The notes: generated by a model not told the origin, from the letters alone. DNA of 19,976 nt from Candidatus Thorarchaeota archaeon (GCA_004524595.1 SDOA01000077.1:1-19976), one strand, 5' to 3'. Shown: positions 7,954-15,658, counted from the stretch's first letter. Numbers and translations are program-made.

Positions 7954-9083
7954 TGGAAGGTTCAACCTCTATCCAGGATTGGTTGTATACCTGTATTCGT
8001 TGTGGGAATTGCAAATTTATTTTCAAAGACTATAGTCCTTCATGTCCTTCTGGTGAGTATTTTCATTTTGAGTCCTTCTTTGCCTCAGGAAGACTTTGGA
8101 TAGCGCATGGTGTACAGAAAGGCGAACTCGATTGGGATGAATCACTTCTTGATCCTATCTTTGCCTGCACGACCTGTTCGAGTTGTGAGATTCAATGCCT
8201 TGCACCGCATCATGAACACATTGTAGATGTCATCGAAGAACTTCGTGCACTCGCTGTTGAAGCACTAGGCCCTCTAGAAGCTCATGAGAAATTTGCTGAA
8301 AGAATTAGAGCAAATCATAATCCATATGGTCATGAACATCACAACCGTGTTCTACTGGAGATTCATAATTTGCCTGAAAGCGCACCAATTGTATACTTCG
8401 TTGGATGCACCTCAAATTATCGAGAAACGGCAATACGTGACGCTACAATTTCTGTGCTGAAAAAGGCAGGTGTTGATTTCACCGTTGTTGATGAATACTG
8501 TTGCAGCTCTCCATTAATCCGAACTGGTCAATTAGAACAGGTACGAGCACTTGCTGAACACAATCAAGCGATGATCAAGGCTGCAGGCGCAGCAAAAGTT
8601 CTAACTTCTTGCGCTGGATGCTTTCGAACGCTTTCGAAAGATTACGAGAAATTAGGAGTTTTGCAAGATATTGAAGTAGTCCATATCTCTCAGTTCATAG
8701 ACGAGTTACTCAATCAAGGGAAGCTCTCAATAAAGAAGTCGGGTACTGAAACACAAGTGACATACCACGATCCCTGTCATCTCTCAAGACATATGAACGA
8801 GTATGAAGTACCACGGGCTGTCCTCAGTAAGTTGCAAATACCTATTAAAGAAATGGAATTCAACCGTGAGAATAGCTGGTGCTGTGGAGCAGGAGGAGGA
8901 TGCAAGTCTGCGTATTCTGAATGGAGTCTTGCAACTGCAAAGAAAAGAATCGAACATGCAGAGGCGACTGATGTTTCTACTCTTGTTTCAGCATGTCCCT
9001 TCTGTAAAAGAGGTCTTCAGGATGCAAATGATGGGTCTCTTGAGATTATCGACTTGATTGAAATAGTTGACCAACTGACTTAG
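7953..9083 (+). CDS. HdrD/GlcF-like Fe-S oxidoreductase with two CCG domains
   Basis: The 376-residue protein has two N-terminal [4Fe-4S] motifs: C14, C17, C20 with C31-Pro (a longer last spacing), and C72, C75, C78, C82. Two cysteine-rich CCG domains follow: C152, C183-C184, C220, C223, and C275, C310-C311, C348, C351. This is the architecture of heterodisulfide reductase subunit D, GlcF and LldE-type electron-transfer proteins. The CCG domains bind noncubane [4Fe-4S] clusters in HdrB/D and may do so here. No membrane helix is present. The ATG overlaps the TAA of the FAD gene by one base, so the two are translationally coupled and surely form a complex like GlcDF. The electron acceptor may be a quinone, a thiol-disulfide or another carrier; this is open. 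Confidence 0.9.
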   Translation: MEGSTSIQDWLYTCIRCGNCKFIFKDYSPSCPSGEYFHFESFFASGRLWIAHGVQKGELDWDESLLDPIFACTTCSSCEIQCLAPHHEHIVDVIEELRALAVEALGPLEAHEKFAERIRANHNPYGHEHHNRVLLEIHNLPESAPIVYFVGCTSNYRETAIRDATISVLKKAGVDFTVVDEYCCSSPLIRTGQLEQVRALAEHNQAMIKAAGAAKVLTSCAGCFRTLSKDYEKLGVLQDIEVVHISQFIDELLNQGKLSIKKSGTETQVTYHDPCHLSRHMNEYEVPRAVLSKLQIPIKEMEFNRENSWCCGAGGGCKSAYSEWSLATAKKRIEHAEATDVSTLVSACPFCKRGLQDANDGSLEIIDLIEIVDQLT

Positions 9084-9098
9084 ATATGACGAACTTTC

Positions 9099-9114
9099 CA
9101 TATGCAACCATATG
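9099..9114. terminator. Hairpin between convergent genes, possible bidirectional terminator
   Basis: CATATG-CAAC-CATATG is a perfect 6-bp stem with a 4-nt loop, centred in the 38-nt space between the stop codons of the Fe-S gene (plus) and the SDR gene (minus). Only a weak pyrimidine run (TCTTATCCT) follows, so it is not a strong terminator by sequence. Confidence 0.3.
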
Positions 9115-9121
9115 TCTTATC

Positions 9122-10123
9122 CTATCTTGCTCTATAATCACACTTGCAAGTAGCGACATCTTTCACTGTAGATTCAAGATCCCACTTTGGCTTGTACTCA
9201 ATCTCTTCCATGGCTTTTGTGCCATCAAGTACGAATCCCCTCCCAAATAATTTAACATAGAAGGGCGTAAACACTCTCATTGGCGGTTCCTTTTTGTTGA
9301 AAGCCTTATACACAGCACAACTCAATGACGATAATCCATATGCCATGCTATAAGGAATGCTTGGAAATTTCTTAACTATTCCAAGTTCCTGAGCAAGACG
9401 CTCACAGAAATCTCGCCAAACTACATCGAATGAAACAACATTGTATGCTTTCCCATTAGATACTTGGATATGACTTGCAGCCTCAAGAAGACATCTAGCA
9501 ACGTCTTCAGCATGAGCCACACTAACAGGAGCATGTGCCCCCGCAAAGTAGAACCACTTGTTATTCTGCATTAGATCCCTCATTATTGGTCCTGCTTGTT
9601 CATCACCTCTTCCAAGGACTAATGGTGGTCGAATTGCTGTTGTATGCATACCATACTCTTTCTGGTAATTCCAGACAAGCTGCTCAGCTTCTTTTTTTGA
9701 CCTTGCATAGATGTTCTTTGCATTCTGTGGGCAATCCTCTGGTATGGGATCATTATTATCTTGGAATCCGTACACTACCGAAGTTGAAGTGTACACAAAT
9801 GTTGGTATATCTCGCTTTCTAGCGATTTCTAGTGCATTTTTTGTTCCTTCAACATTCTGTGGCCAGAATCGTTTCTGTGCGCCCCAGACTGTCATCCTTG
9901 CGGCATTGTGAAAAAAGATATCAATATCATCAGGAATCACATCATCCATGCTTTGAAAATCTGTGATGTCTCCAATAACCGATGTATAGGGCAGTCCAGA
10001 AATAAGATAGGGGTCTGATGTTTCTCTTACGAGTACTGTAACCTCATGTCCAGCTTCTACCAATGTACGTACAAGATGAGACCCTACAAAACCAGTTCCA
10101 CCAGTTACTAAACTTTGAACCAT
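9122..10123 (-). CDS. NAD-dependent epimerase/dehydratase family protein (extended SDR, 3-beta-HSD-like)
   Basis: The 333-residue protein is an extended short-chain dehydrogenase. It shows the NAD(P) motif TGGTGFVG (7-14), HNAARMTVWG in the core, the catalytic S113/S115 region (YTSTSVVYG) and the YxxxK pair Y139-K143. The spacing and the phrase IRPPLVLGRGD resemble 3-beta-hydroxysteroid dehydrogenase/isomerase-like and NAD-epimerase enzymes. Candidate substrates include nucleotide sugars, isoprenoid or sterol-like alcohols; nothing in the sequence decides. The ATG at 10123 has no ribosome binding site but a TATA-like box about 23 nt upstream, consistent with a leaderless mRNA. It is convergent with the Fe-S gene and 61 nt downstream of the unknown gene on the same strand. 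Confidence 0.87.
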   Translation of the reverse strand: MVQSLVTGGTGFVGSHLVRTLVEAGHEVTVLVRETSDPYLISGLPYTSVIGDITDFQSMDDVIPDDIDIFFHNAARMTVWGAQKRFWPQNVEGTKNALEIARKRDIPTFVYTSTSVVYGFQDNNDPIPEDCPQNAKNIYARSKKEAEQLVWNYQKEYGMHTTAIRPPLVLGRGDEQAGPIMRDLMQNNKWFYFAGAHAPVSVAHAEDVARCLLEAASHIQVSNGKAYNVVSFDVVWRDFCERLAQELGIVKKFPSIPYSMAYGLSSLSCAVYKAFNKKEPPMRVFTPFYVKLFGRGFVLDGTKAMEEIEYKPKWDLESTVKDVATCKCDYRAR

Positions 10124-10140
10124 ACTACCACAGAAAAAGT

Positions 10141-10150
10141 GATTATATTT
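10141..10150 (-). promoter_or_regulatory. TATA-like box of the SDR gene
   Basis: On the minus strand the sequence reads AAATATAATC, with TATAAT centred about 23 nt before the ATG at 10123. This is the spacing expected for an archaeal leaderless transcript. It also shows the SDR gene can be transcribed independently of the upstream gene. Confidence 0.45.
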
Positions 10151-10184
10151 CTAATTGATTAATAATGGGTTGATGTGCAAAAGC

Positions 10185-10685
10185 TCAAAATCCATTGAAG
10201 TCTTTACCTATCGCAAAGCGGATCAGACGAGCAATAGATTTGGCAAGTGTTGTTTCATTTATTTGAGAAGCTGTAAGAAGTCTAAGTTTTCTTTCAATGA
10301 TGTCAGGTATCTCCAATAGATGTACATCAACATAAGAAGTTGGACCAATTGCAAAAATATGAAACTCGGAAGGATCAACCACACCTGCTAAAAGAATATT
10401 GAACGCTAGTACTATTTCTGTAAATAAATCAGAGGCAGCTTCTAGGAGGAGCTCTTTGTATGGGATTGAAACATCGCTACGTCTTAAACTAACAATACTA
10501 ACAATCCTTGATGCATACATCTTTTCCAACCTTGATAATCTCTCTTCAGTAAATCCTCCTTTCTTTACAATGATATCGTACAGTATTGATTCTCCCACTA
10601 ATGGTACAAGATGAGATGTTGTCCGATCAATGAATTCTTCATCTTGTTCTTTCAAATTATTCGAACCTCTGTTTTCCCCAGACAA
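10185..10685 (-). CDS. Hypothetical helical protein, unknown function
   Basis: The longest frame gives 166 residues from TTG 10685. A second TTG at 10655 (residue 11) is preceded by GAGGT at 9 nt and may be the true start. The protein is mostly predicted helix, without membrane segments, cysteines or a recognisable catalytic motif. The middle (about 75-120) has a hydrophobic stretch ending in GVVDPSEFHIFAIGPTSYVD. I do not recognise the family. Coding reality is supported by length, the divergent arrangement with the Eis-like gene and the natural amino-acid composition. It may share regulation with that gene through the inverted repeat at 10722-10740. Confidence 0.65.
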   Translation of the reverse strand: MSGENRGSNNLKEQDEEFIDRTTSHLVPLVGESILYDIIVKKGGFTEERLSRLEKMYASRIVSIVSLRRSDVSIPYKELLLEAASDLFTEIVLAFNILLAGVVDPSEFHIFAIGPTSYVDVHLLEIPDIIERKLRLLTASQINETTLAKSIARLIRFAIGKDFNGF

Positions 10686-10721
10686 GATATAGTTCGTTTA
10701 AGAGAGTTTTTTGCTTCAATA

Positions 10722-10740
10722 GATTGTAAAGTGTACAATC
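10722..10740. promoter_or_regulatory. Perfect 7-bp inverted repeat, candidate operator
   Basis: GATTGTA and TACAATC flank a 5-nt spacer, giving a 19-bp dyad typical in size for a dimeric helix-turn-helix regulator. It lies in the 90-nt divergent region between the hypothetical gene (minus) and the Eis-like gene (plus), directly upstream of a TATA-like ATAAAAT (10741-10747) that is about 30 nt before the ATG at 10776. The position suits control of the Eis-like gene. Confidence 0.45.
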
Positions 10741-10775
10741 ATAAAATGGCTTTGACGAACACCTTTTTGTAGAGA

Positions 10776-11987
10776 ATGTCCACTCCAAAAAGTATGGTCA
10801 GCTCAGTTAGACGTTGTACGCCTGAAGATAAGGATATGATATGGAACATTGTATCTTATTCCTACAGTATGCCTGAAACGTCCCGTGAGAGATTTCTTGA
10901 ACGATTGGATTTTATCAGCCATGAATTCTTTGTCAACGAAGTCGATGGGATTCCTGAGAGTGTTGCGCGAGTATTAGAATTCAAACAAAATATTCGTGGT
11001 CTACTGAAACCAATGGGTGGTATAGGTATGGTTGCGAGTGCTCCAGAGCATCGAAGGTCTGGATACACTAGAGACCTTATGGTAGCTATATTTAGAGAAC
11101 TCAAACAAGGTGGTATTGTTACCAGTACTCTATATCCTTTCAAAGACACCTTCTACGGAGATTTAGGCTATGTCAAGATGCCTCCATCTAGGACCCTTGA
11201 ATTCAGCCCAACTTCACTTACTAGCATACACATGCCTGAAGGTTACTCTGTAAAACGTGAAGAAGGAGAACAGATGCAAAAAATTCGCCAAGAATTGTAT
11301 AAGACAATGGTACAAGAGACCCACGGTGCAGTTCTGAGGAGTGAAAATCGTTGGTCCGAGATGACGAAGAATTTTGCATTAAAAGCTGCTATAGCACGAA
11401 ATCGAGATGGAGCTCCTGAGGCTATAATGATTTACTCAATAAAGGGCTATAGTGAGGGACATACATGGGCTGAAACGGGTCAGATTACGATTACTGAATT
11501 TACTTGGAAGACACTTGAGGGCAGAGATGCACTTCTGAACTATCTGTACAAGCATTCTGATCAGATAGTTAAAGTATCTCTGGTAATATCCACAAGAGCT
11601 CCGGACTTCTATCATTGGCTATCTAATATGCACACACCAACATTAAAGTCCAATATCGTTAGCATGGCTAGGATAATTGATGTTTGGAAAAGTATGTCTG
11701 ATTTTCCTGTCAATCACGAAGGTGTCCTTCGAATCAATGTTAGTGATTCATTTATCAAGGAAAATGATGGAGTCTTTGAGTTCAAAGCCGATAATGGTAA
11801 GCTCTCAGTTTTTCCATCACATGAGCAAGCAAATACGACAATCGATATCAGAGGTCTCACATCTGTCCTCTATGGAACCCTAAACGAGAATCAACTACGT
11901 CGATTGAGTTGGCTTAATGGAGAATCACCAGATTGTCTATTTGAGTGGTTCCCGTCTGCAACACCTTGGCTGACTGAGGATTTCTAG
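10776..11987 (+). CDS. Eis-like GNAT N-acetyltransferase with C-terminal SCP2-type domain
   Basis: The 403-residue protein has the length and layout of the Eis family (mycobacterial Eis, about 402 residues): an N-terminal GNAT domain, a second GNAT-like half and a C-terminal SCP2-fold domain (about 300-403). The acetyl-CoA loop is seen at 84-102, with VASAPEHRRSGYTRDLM matching the VxVxPxxRRxG pattern. FYGDLGY (126-132) supplies Y127, matching the general-acid tyrosine of Eis (Tyr126). The protein ends in Phe, as in Eis, where the terminal carboxylate is the proposed base. Eis enzymes acetylate amines of aminoglycosides, peptides or polyamines; the natural substrate here is unknown. It is transcribed alone, divergent from the hypothetical gene and convergent with the ferredoxin gene. 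Confidence 0.88.
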   Translation: MSTPKSMVSSVRRCTPEDKDMIWNIVSYSYSMPETSRERFLERLDFISHEFFVNEVDGIPESVARVLEFKQNIRGLLKPMGGIGMVASAPEHRRSGYTRDLMVAIFRELKQGGIVTSTLYPFKDTFYGDLGYVKMPPSRTLEFSPTSLTSIHMPEGYSVKREEGEQMQKIRQELYKTMVQETHGAVLRSENRWSEMTKNFALKAAIARNRDGAPEAIMIYSIKGYSEGHTWAETGQITITEFTWKTLEGRDALLNYLYKHSDQIVKVSLVISTRAPDFYHWLSNMHTPTLKSNIVSMARIIDVWKSMSDFPVNHEGVLRINVSDSFIKENDGVFEFKADNGKLSVFPSHEQANTTIDIRGLTSVLYGTLNENQLRRLSWLNGESPDCLFEWFPSATPWLTEDF

Positions 11988-12016
11988 AGCCGTACATCTA
12001 CTCCTGTGAATCATTA

Positions 12017-12238
12017 TTATTTGATAGTAATAGCACCGAGTGGACATATTTCTACACACTGATTGCATCTGGTACAGAGGTCTGTAAATGCTACATCTAC
12101 TCTCCATTCTATTGGTTCATTACTATTGTAATCTGGGGGATATAGAATAAAAATAGCCGGTGGACAAATCTGCAGACATTTTTTGCATGATTGTGGATCC
12201 GTGCATTTAGAATAATCTACAATAATCTTAGTCTTCAA
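12017..12238 (-). CDS. 2[4Fe-4S] ferredoxin
   Basis: This 73-residue protein carries two [4Fe-4S] motifs: C12, C18, C21, C25-Pro (with a longer first spacing, C-x5-C) and C55, C58, C61, C65-Pro. About 29 residues separate the motifs, longer than in the smallest clostridial ferredoxins. It starts with TTG at 12238, exactly after the TAG of the upstream Fe-S gene with no spacer, so translational coupling is expected. It probably shuttles electrons to or from the 288-residue Fe-S protein. The unusual first spacing may alter the potential of one cluster, which is inference. Confidence 0.88.
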   Translation of the reverse strand: MKTKIIVDYSKCTDPQSCKKCLQICPPAIFILYPPDYNSNEPIEWRVDVAFTDLCTRCNQCVEICPLGAITIK

Positions 12239-13105
12239 CTACCACACATCCTTCAATACTGAATTCTCATTCCTATCAATCATCTGAATTGCATTTTCAG
12301 GACAAGTTGTTGCACATAACCCACAACCAAAACAGCGCATTGTATCAATGAATGGAGCATTCATGAGACTGTTAAAATGCAATGCCCCAAACTGACATCT
12401 AGAAGCACAAGATTCACAACCTGTACACTTCGAAAAATCGACCTGAGCTACATATTCTCCCTTATAGAGAAAGTTCAGATCATACTCCATTCTGATTCTT
12501 GTTGCAGCACATTCAGGTCTCTCGCAACTACATAAAGCAGCAATGTAGGGAATGGGTCCAAACCAAACAGTATTGACTCGACCTGAGTGGTTCATTTGTT
12601 CAATGAACTCCTGAGCCTCATCGATATGGAGAGTTTCTGCTCCTTTTTCTGGAATGAATCTAGGAAGTTTAGGCACCATCTCAGAGAGTGCACCAAATGT
12701 TAAACAACATGGGTCTTGAATTCCGCGGCTCATTAATCTACAGGCACAGTTTACCTTCAAGACAGGACTGGCTATCTCAAGCACTTTTTTTGCATCTTCA
12801 AGAGTGACAACCTGTCCAGGGTGGCCTTCAGCCCTTCGTGGATTTCTCTCACCCTTTTCCTTTTTAAACCACGAATTTACGTAGCCTTTCAAGGCTCTAC
12901 CTACAATAGGCATACTAAATTTATACCCTGGTCCCTTCATCGATATGCCATAGATTTTCTGCAGGTAGATTTTCTCGAATTGCTTCCAGAGTTCAAAAAT
13001 ATACTCGTGCGCATTAGTTTCAAGCGCGGTTTCCTCAAGGTAATTTCGAGAGTTTAGATACCACTTCTTTCCTGCTCCATGTTTAAAGCACCACTCGCAC
13101 ATCAT
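12239..13105 (-). CDS. Cysteine-rich Fe-S protein with C-terminal ferredoxin domain
   Basis: The 288-residue protein begins MMCEWCFKHGAGKKWYLNSR, a motif I recall from uncharacterised anaerobe Fe-S proteins. Two ferredoxin motifs sit at the C-terminus: C227, C230, C233, C237 (followed by Gln instead of Pro) and C258, C261, C264, C268-Pro. Further cysteines are grouped as C3/C6, C120/C122 (CACR), C133/C134 and C192/C194/C199 (CSCERPEC), enough for one or two extra clusters. The CxCR...CC and CSC...C pattern resembles the middle domain of other anaerobe 4Fe-4S proteins with an ICNCC-type site. It is directly followed by the ferredoxin gene. The role is likely electron transfer or cluster-based sensing; the partner enzyme is not in this window. 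Confidence 0.83.
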   Translation of the reverse strand: MMCEWCFKHGAGKKWYLNSRNYLEETALETNAHEYIFELWKQFEKIYLQKIYGISMKGPGYKFSMPIVGRALKGYVNSWFKKEKGERNPRRAEGHPGQVVTLEDAKKVLEIASPVLKVNCACRLMSRGIQDPCCLTFGALSEMVPKLPRFIPEKGAETLHIDEAQEFIEQMNHSGRVNTVWFGPIPYIAALCSCERPECAATRIRMEYDLNFLYKGEYVAQVDFSKCTGCESCASRCQFGALHFNSLMNAPFIDTMRCFGCGLCATTCPENAIQMIDRNENSVLKDVW

Positions 13106-13198
13106 AATCCTCTCTGGAATTGTTCGGATGAATTTTGCAATACAAAGACCCTATATTATGTTGTGTCTGACTCATCTTTCACGCAGTAGTAATACTTA

Positions 13199-13216
13199 TC
13201 GTCTACATAAAGACGA
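13199..13216. promoter_or_regulatory. Inverted repeat ahead of the DsrE-like gene
   Basis: TCGTCT and AGACGA flank a 6-nt spacer (ACATAA), ending 8 nt before the ATG at 13225. A TATA-like ATACTTA lies about 30 nt before the ATG, so the dyad covers the expected transcription start. It could be an operator shared with the divergent Fe-S gene, whose ATG is at 13105. Confidence 0.35.
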
Positions 13217-13224
13217 ACATACCT

Positions 13225-13557
13225 ATGACAGAAAAACTCCTGATAATAATTGCATCCGGAGATAGAGAGAAGGTCTTGACTGCCCTAATGTATGCAAAGA
13301 ACAATATCAAATATGGATGGATTCCTGATGTTCATGTCATATTTTTTGGACCTTCTGAGAATCTCTTAACTAGTGATACTGATGTGAATGCCTCTGCTGC
13401 GGAATTAGCAAATTATGCCAAGCCAATAGCCTGCAAATTCTTATCTGATAGAGATAAAATATCTGAGAGGATTGAGAGAATGGGGATTGAAGTTGATTAT
13501 GTTGGTACAGTGATTGCTGACCTACTCAAGGATGGGTATATTCCTATGGTGTGGTAA
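13225..13557 (+). CDS. DsrE/DsrF-like protein
   Basis: The 110-residue protein fits the DsrE/DsrF/TusD family of small sulfur-relay proteins: strand LLIIIASGD at the N-terminus, VHVIFFGPSENLL in the middle, and KPIACKFLSDRDKISERI followed by GIEVDYVGTVIADLLKDGY at the C-terminus. C70 is the only cysteine and sits where the sulfur-carrying cysteine of the family is found. DsrE-like proteins carry persulfide in sulfur oxidation, tRNA thiolation or other trafficking, but many archaeal copies are unassigned. It stands between divergent Fe-S genes and a convergent methyltransferase gene (27 nt apart), so it is probably monocistronic. The Fe-S neighbours fit a redox or sulfur role, which is inference. 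Confidence 0.82.
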   Translation: MTEKLLIIIASGDREKVLTALMYAKNNIKYGWIPDVHVIFFGPSENLLTSDTDVNASAAELANYAKPIACKFLSDRDKISERIERMGIEVDYVGTVIADLLKDGYIPMVW

Positions 13558-13584
13558 GCTTGTGACCACTCGCATAACTAAGAA

Positions 13585-14205
13585 TTAAGAAGATTCTTCT
13601 CTCTTTTTCTTGGCAAATATCCAATACTGGGTCTCTCCTCCTAAAGTGAGCATGCCTTCAAAGATGATAGTAAATCCAACCTCCCTAACATATGTAAGAG
13701 TCTTTCTTGGATCATTTGTGCTCCATAACATCGGTTCTCCAAAGAAATCGCTCATACCCTCTGAATCATATATTCCAGTGTTTAGAACTACTATTCCATC
13801 TTCCTTTAGCATTCTATAAAACTTTGAAATAATTGCTGAATGATTTTCTCTTGGGATATGCCAAAGCGTGTAAACACAAATTATCCCATCAAAGGAATCT
13901 TCAGGAAAGTCTAGATCAAGAATATTCATTTTGTAGAATGTAGCTGCGGGTACATTTTCTATTGCCGTGTCTATCATCTTCTTTGAGATGTCGACTCCCG
14001 TCACGTTGAAACCTTTTTTTACCAGGTATTCAGATACTGGTCTACCAACACCACAACCAGCATCAAGAACTTTACCTGAACTTGGAAGCAACTTTGCAAA
14101 TTTTTCTAATTCACTATTGAATTTTTCATTGTTTCTAAAATTATGATACCTTTCTCCCATTCGATCATAACTTTCTTCTATTATTTTAAACACATTCAAA
14201 TTCAA
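13585..14205 (-). CDS. Class I SAM-dependent methyltransferase
   Basis: The 206-residue protein shows the class I methyltransferase fold: motif I VLDAGCGVGRP (47-57), the acidic ribose-binding residue in NVTGVDIS (D72), NILDLDFPEDSFDGIICVYT (motifs for adenine binding and strand 4) and FYRMLKEDGIVVLNTGIYD (motif after strand 5). It is a Methyltransf_11/25-like small-molecule type; the substrate is not evident. The longest start is TTG at 14205, preceded by GGGGAT; another TTG lies at 14199. It follows the flavoprotein gene by 16 nt on the same strand, so the two are likely one operon. No signal or membrane segment is present. Confidence 0.87.
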   Translation of the reverse strand: MNLNVFKIIEESYDRMGERYHNFRNNEKFNSELEKFAKLLPSSGKVLDAGCGVGRPVSEYLVKKGFNVTGVDISKKMIDTAIENVPAATFYKMNILDLDFPEDSFDGIICVYTLWHIPRENHSAIISKFYRMLKEDGIVVLNTGIYDSEGMSDFFGEPMLWSTNDPRKTLTYVREVGFTIIFEGMLTLGGETQYWIFAKKKREESS

Positions 14206-14221
14206 CTAATCCCCATTACAG

Positions 14222-15640
14222 TTAATGATGATGCTCATGCTCTCCACCTATTGGAGCCATTCTTCCAAACGCCCTTTGAACCACTTCGGGCAATGCAGGA
14301 TGGATATGCATTGCTTGAAGCATAGGGTAAAATGTCCCTTCACGTGTGTACATGAGATTTACAATCTCTTGGATTAGAATAGGCGCATACGGTCCTACAA
14401 TGCTTGCTCCTAAGATCCTCTTGCTCTCTGCATCGATTATCACCCTTACCTTACTTGCTGGATTACCCATCGCAAAGCCTTTTGCAGCTACAGAATAGTC
14501 GACTTCTCCTACATAGAGTTGATGACCAGAATCATTTGCCTCTTTTAATGTCATTCCAACCGTGGCAATTGGTGGAAATGAAAAAACTGCTCGTGGTACT
14601 GCATGATAATCCATAGTTAGGAAGTCTTGTTCTTTTTCATTATCAAGTACTTTTGAAAGATTGTACCATACTATCTGTGATTCATCATTTGCAACATGTC
14701 TAAATTGGTACTTGCCAATTGCATCTCCAAATGCCCAAATTCCTTTCTTACTGGTTCGAAAATATTCATCTACAAGCACCCAACCATTCTTATTAGTCTT
14801 AACACCAGTCTTTTCAGGTCTGAATAGGTCTGCATTAGAACGTCTGCCGGCAGCAATCAGGAGTACTTCTCCTCTATGTTCTATTGCCTCACCTGTGCTT
14901 CTATTCTTTGCCACGATGATTTTCATTCCATTCTCTTCTTTTACCTCGATGACTTCATGATTAGTGAGAATCCTCATTCTCTTAGAGAGTTCTTCTCTGA
15001 GAATTTCAGAGATATCTGGATCTTCCTCTTTTACTAAGAACGGATTTCTTCCAATGATAGTGACCTCTGTGCCTACTGCTGAGAAAAAGTGTCCGAATTC
15101 TGCAGCAATATACCCTCCTCCTACAATAATCATAGATTTTGGCTGCTCCATCAAATGTAATGCCTCGTCGTTTGTAAGATAGTCAACACCATCAAGCCCC
15201 TTGATATCAGGAATCAATGGTCTTGAACCAGCAGCAATAATGATGTTTTCTGACTTGATAGTTTCACCATTAATCTCAATAGTATAATCGTCGATAAACT
15301 CCCCTGTCCCCTTATACCAGTCAATACCTTCTGCTGCATCGACGGAGTCACCTTGTTCCCTACTCGAATTATCTACCTCATCGCGCATTCTTTGCATTAT
15401 AGCTGGATAATCAATATTTTCAATCTTGGTCTTAATTCCAAGTTTCTCAAGATGCTGTGCTTGTACAATAATGTCTGCAATATAGGTTAGAATCTTGGTT
15501 GGTATGCATCCACGATTCAAACATGTCCCGCCCATAGGTCCATGCTCGATGACTGCAACATCCATACCTCTATCGTAAACAGCGGAAGCTATGTTCATTC
15601 CCGCACCTGAGCCAATCACAATTAGGTCGTATTCCTTCAT
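14222..15640 (-). CDS. Dihydrolipoamide dehydrogenase-like flavoprotein disulfide reductase
   Basis: The 472-residue protein is a class I pyridine-nucleotide disulfide oxidoreductase. It shows an FAD motif near the N-terminus (VIGSGAGMNIAS), the redox pair C40/C45 in GGTCLNRGCIPTK, an NAD motif IIVGGGYIAAEFGHFFSAVG and the second FAD motif WAFGDAIG. The C-terminal interface carries the catalytic H447-E452 dyad in HIHPALPEVV. It could reduce lipoamide, a low-molecular-weight thiol disulfide such as mycothione, or another disulfide; AEFGHFFSAVG recalls mycothione reductases. No lipoyl or glycine-cleavage genes are adjacent. An unusual tail, GGEHEHHH, ends the protein. A TATA-like stretch about 25 nt before the ATG fits a leaderless mRNA. 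Confidence 0.9.
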   Translation of the reverse strand: MKEYDLIVIGSGAGMNIASAVYDRGMDVAVIEHGPMGGTCLNRGCIPTKILTYIADIIVQAQHLEKLGIKTKIENIDYPAIMQRMRDEVDNSSREQGDSVDAAEGIDWYKGTGEFIDDYTIEINGETIKSENIIIAAGSRPLIPDIKGLDGVDYLTNDEALHLMEQPKSMIIVGGGYIAAEFGHFFSAVGTEVTIIGRNPFLVKEEDPDISEILREELSKRMRILTNHEVIEVKEENGMKIIVAKNRSTGEAIEHRGEVLLIAAGRRSNADLFRPEKTGVKTNKNGWVLVDEYFRTSKKGIWAFGDAIGKYQFRHVANDESQIVWYNLSKVLDNEKEQDFLTMDYHAVPRAVFSFPPIATVGMTLKEANDSGHQLYVGEVDYSVAAKGFAMGNPASKVRVIIDAESKRILGASIVGPYAPILIQEIVNLMYTREGTFYPMLQAMHIHPALPEVVQRAFGRMAPIGGEHEHHH

Positions 15641-15644
15641 AATG

Positions 15645-15658
15645 TTAACGATGGTTAA
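15645..15658. promoter_or_regulatory. Small inverted repeat between TATA box and start of the flavoprotein gene
   Basis: TTAAC-GATG-GTTAA lies 5-18 nt upstream of the ATG at 15640, between it and an AT-rich TATA-like stretch (AATTATTAAG, 15661-15670). A repressor bound here would block initiation. Short arms make chance occurrence likely. Confidence 0.25.

Noticed and set aside
13551..13569. GTGGT/ACCAC inverted repeat at the end of the DsrE-like gene as a terminator
   Set aside because: Only 5 bp with a 9-nt loop, partly in coding sequence, and not followed by a T-run.
14222..14245. Terminal His run as a cloning tag or vector artefact
   Set aside because: It is only HEHHH after GGE, uses mixed codons, and the flanking DNA continues into a normal neighbouring gene, so it appears native.
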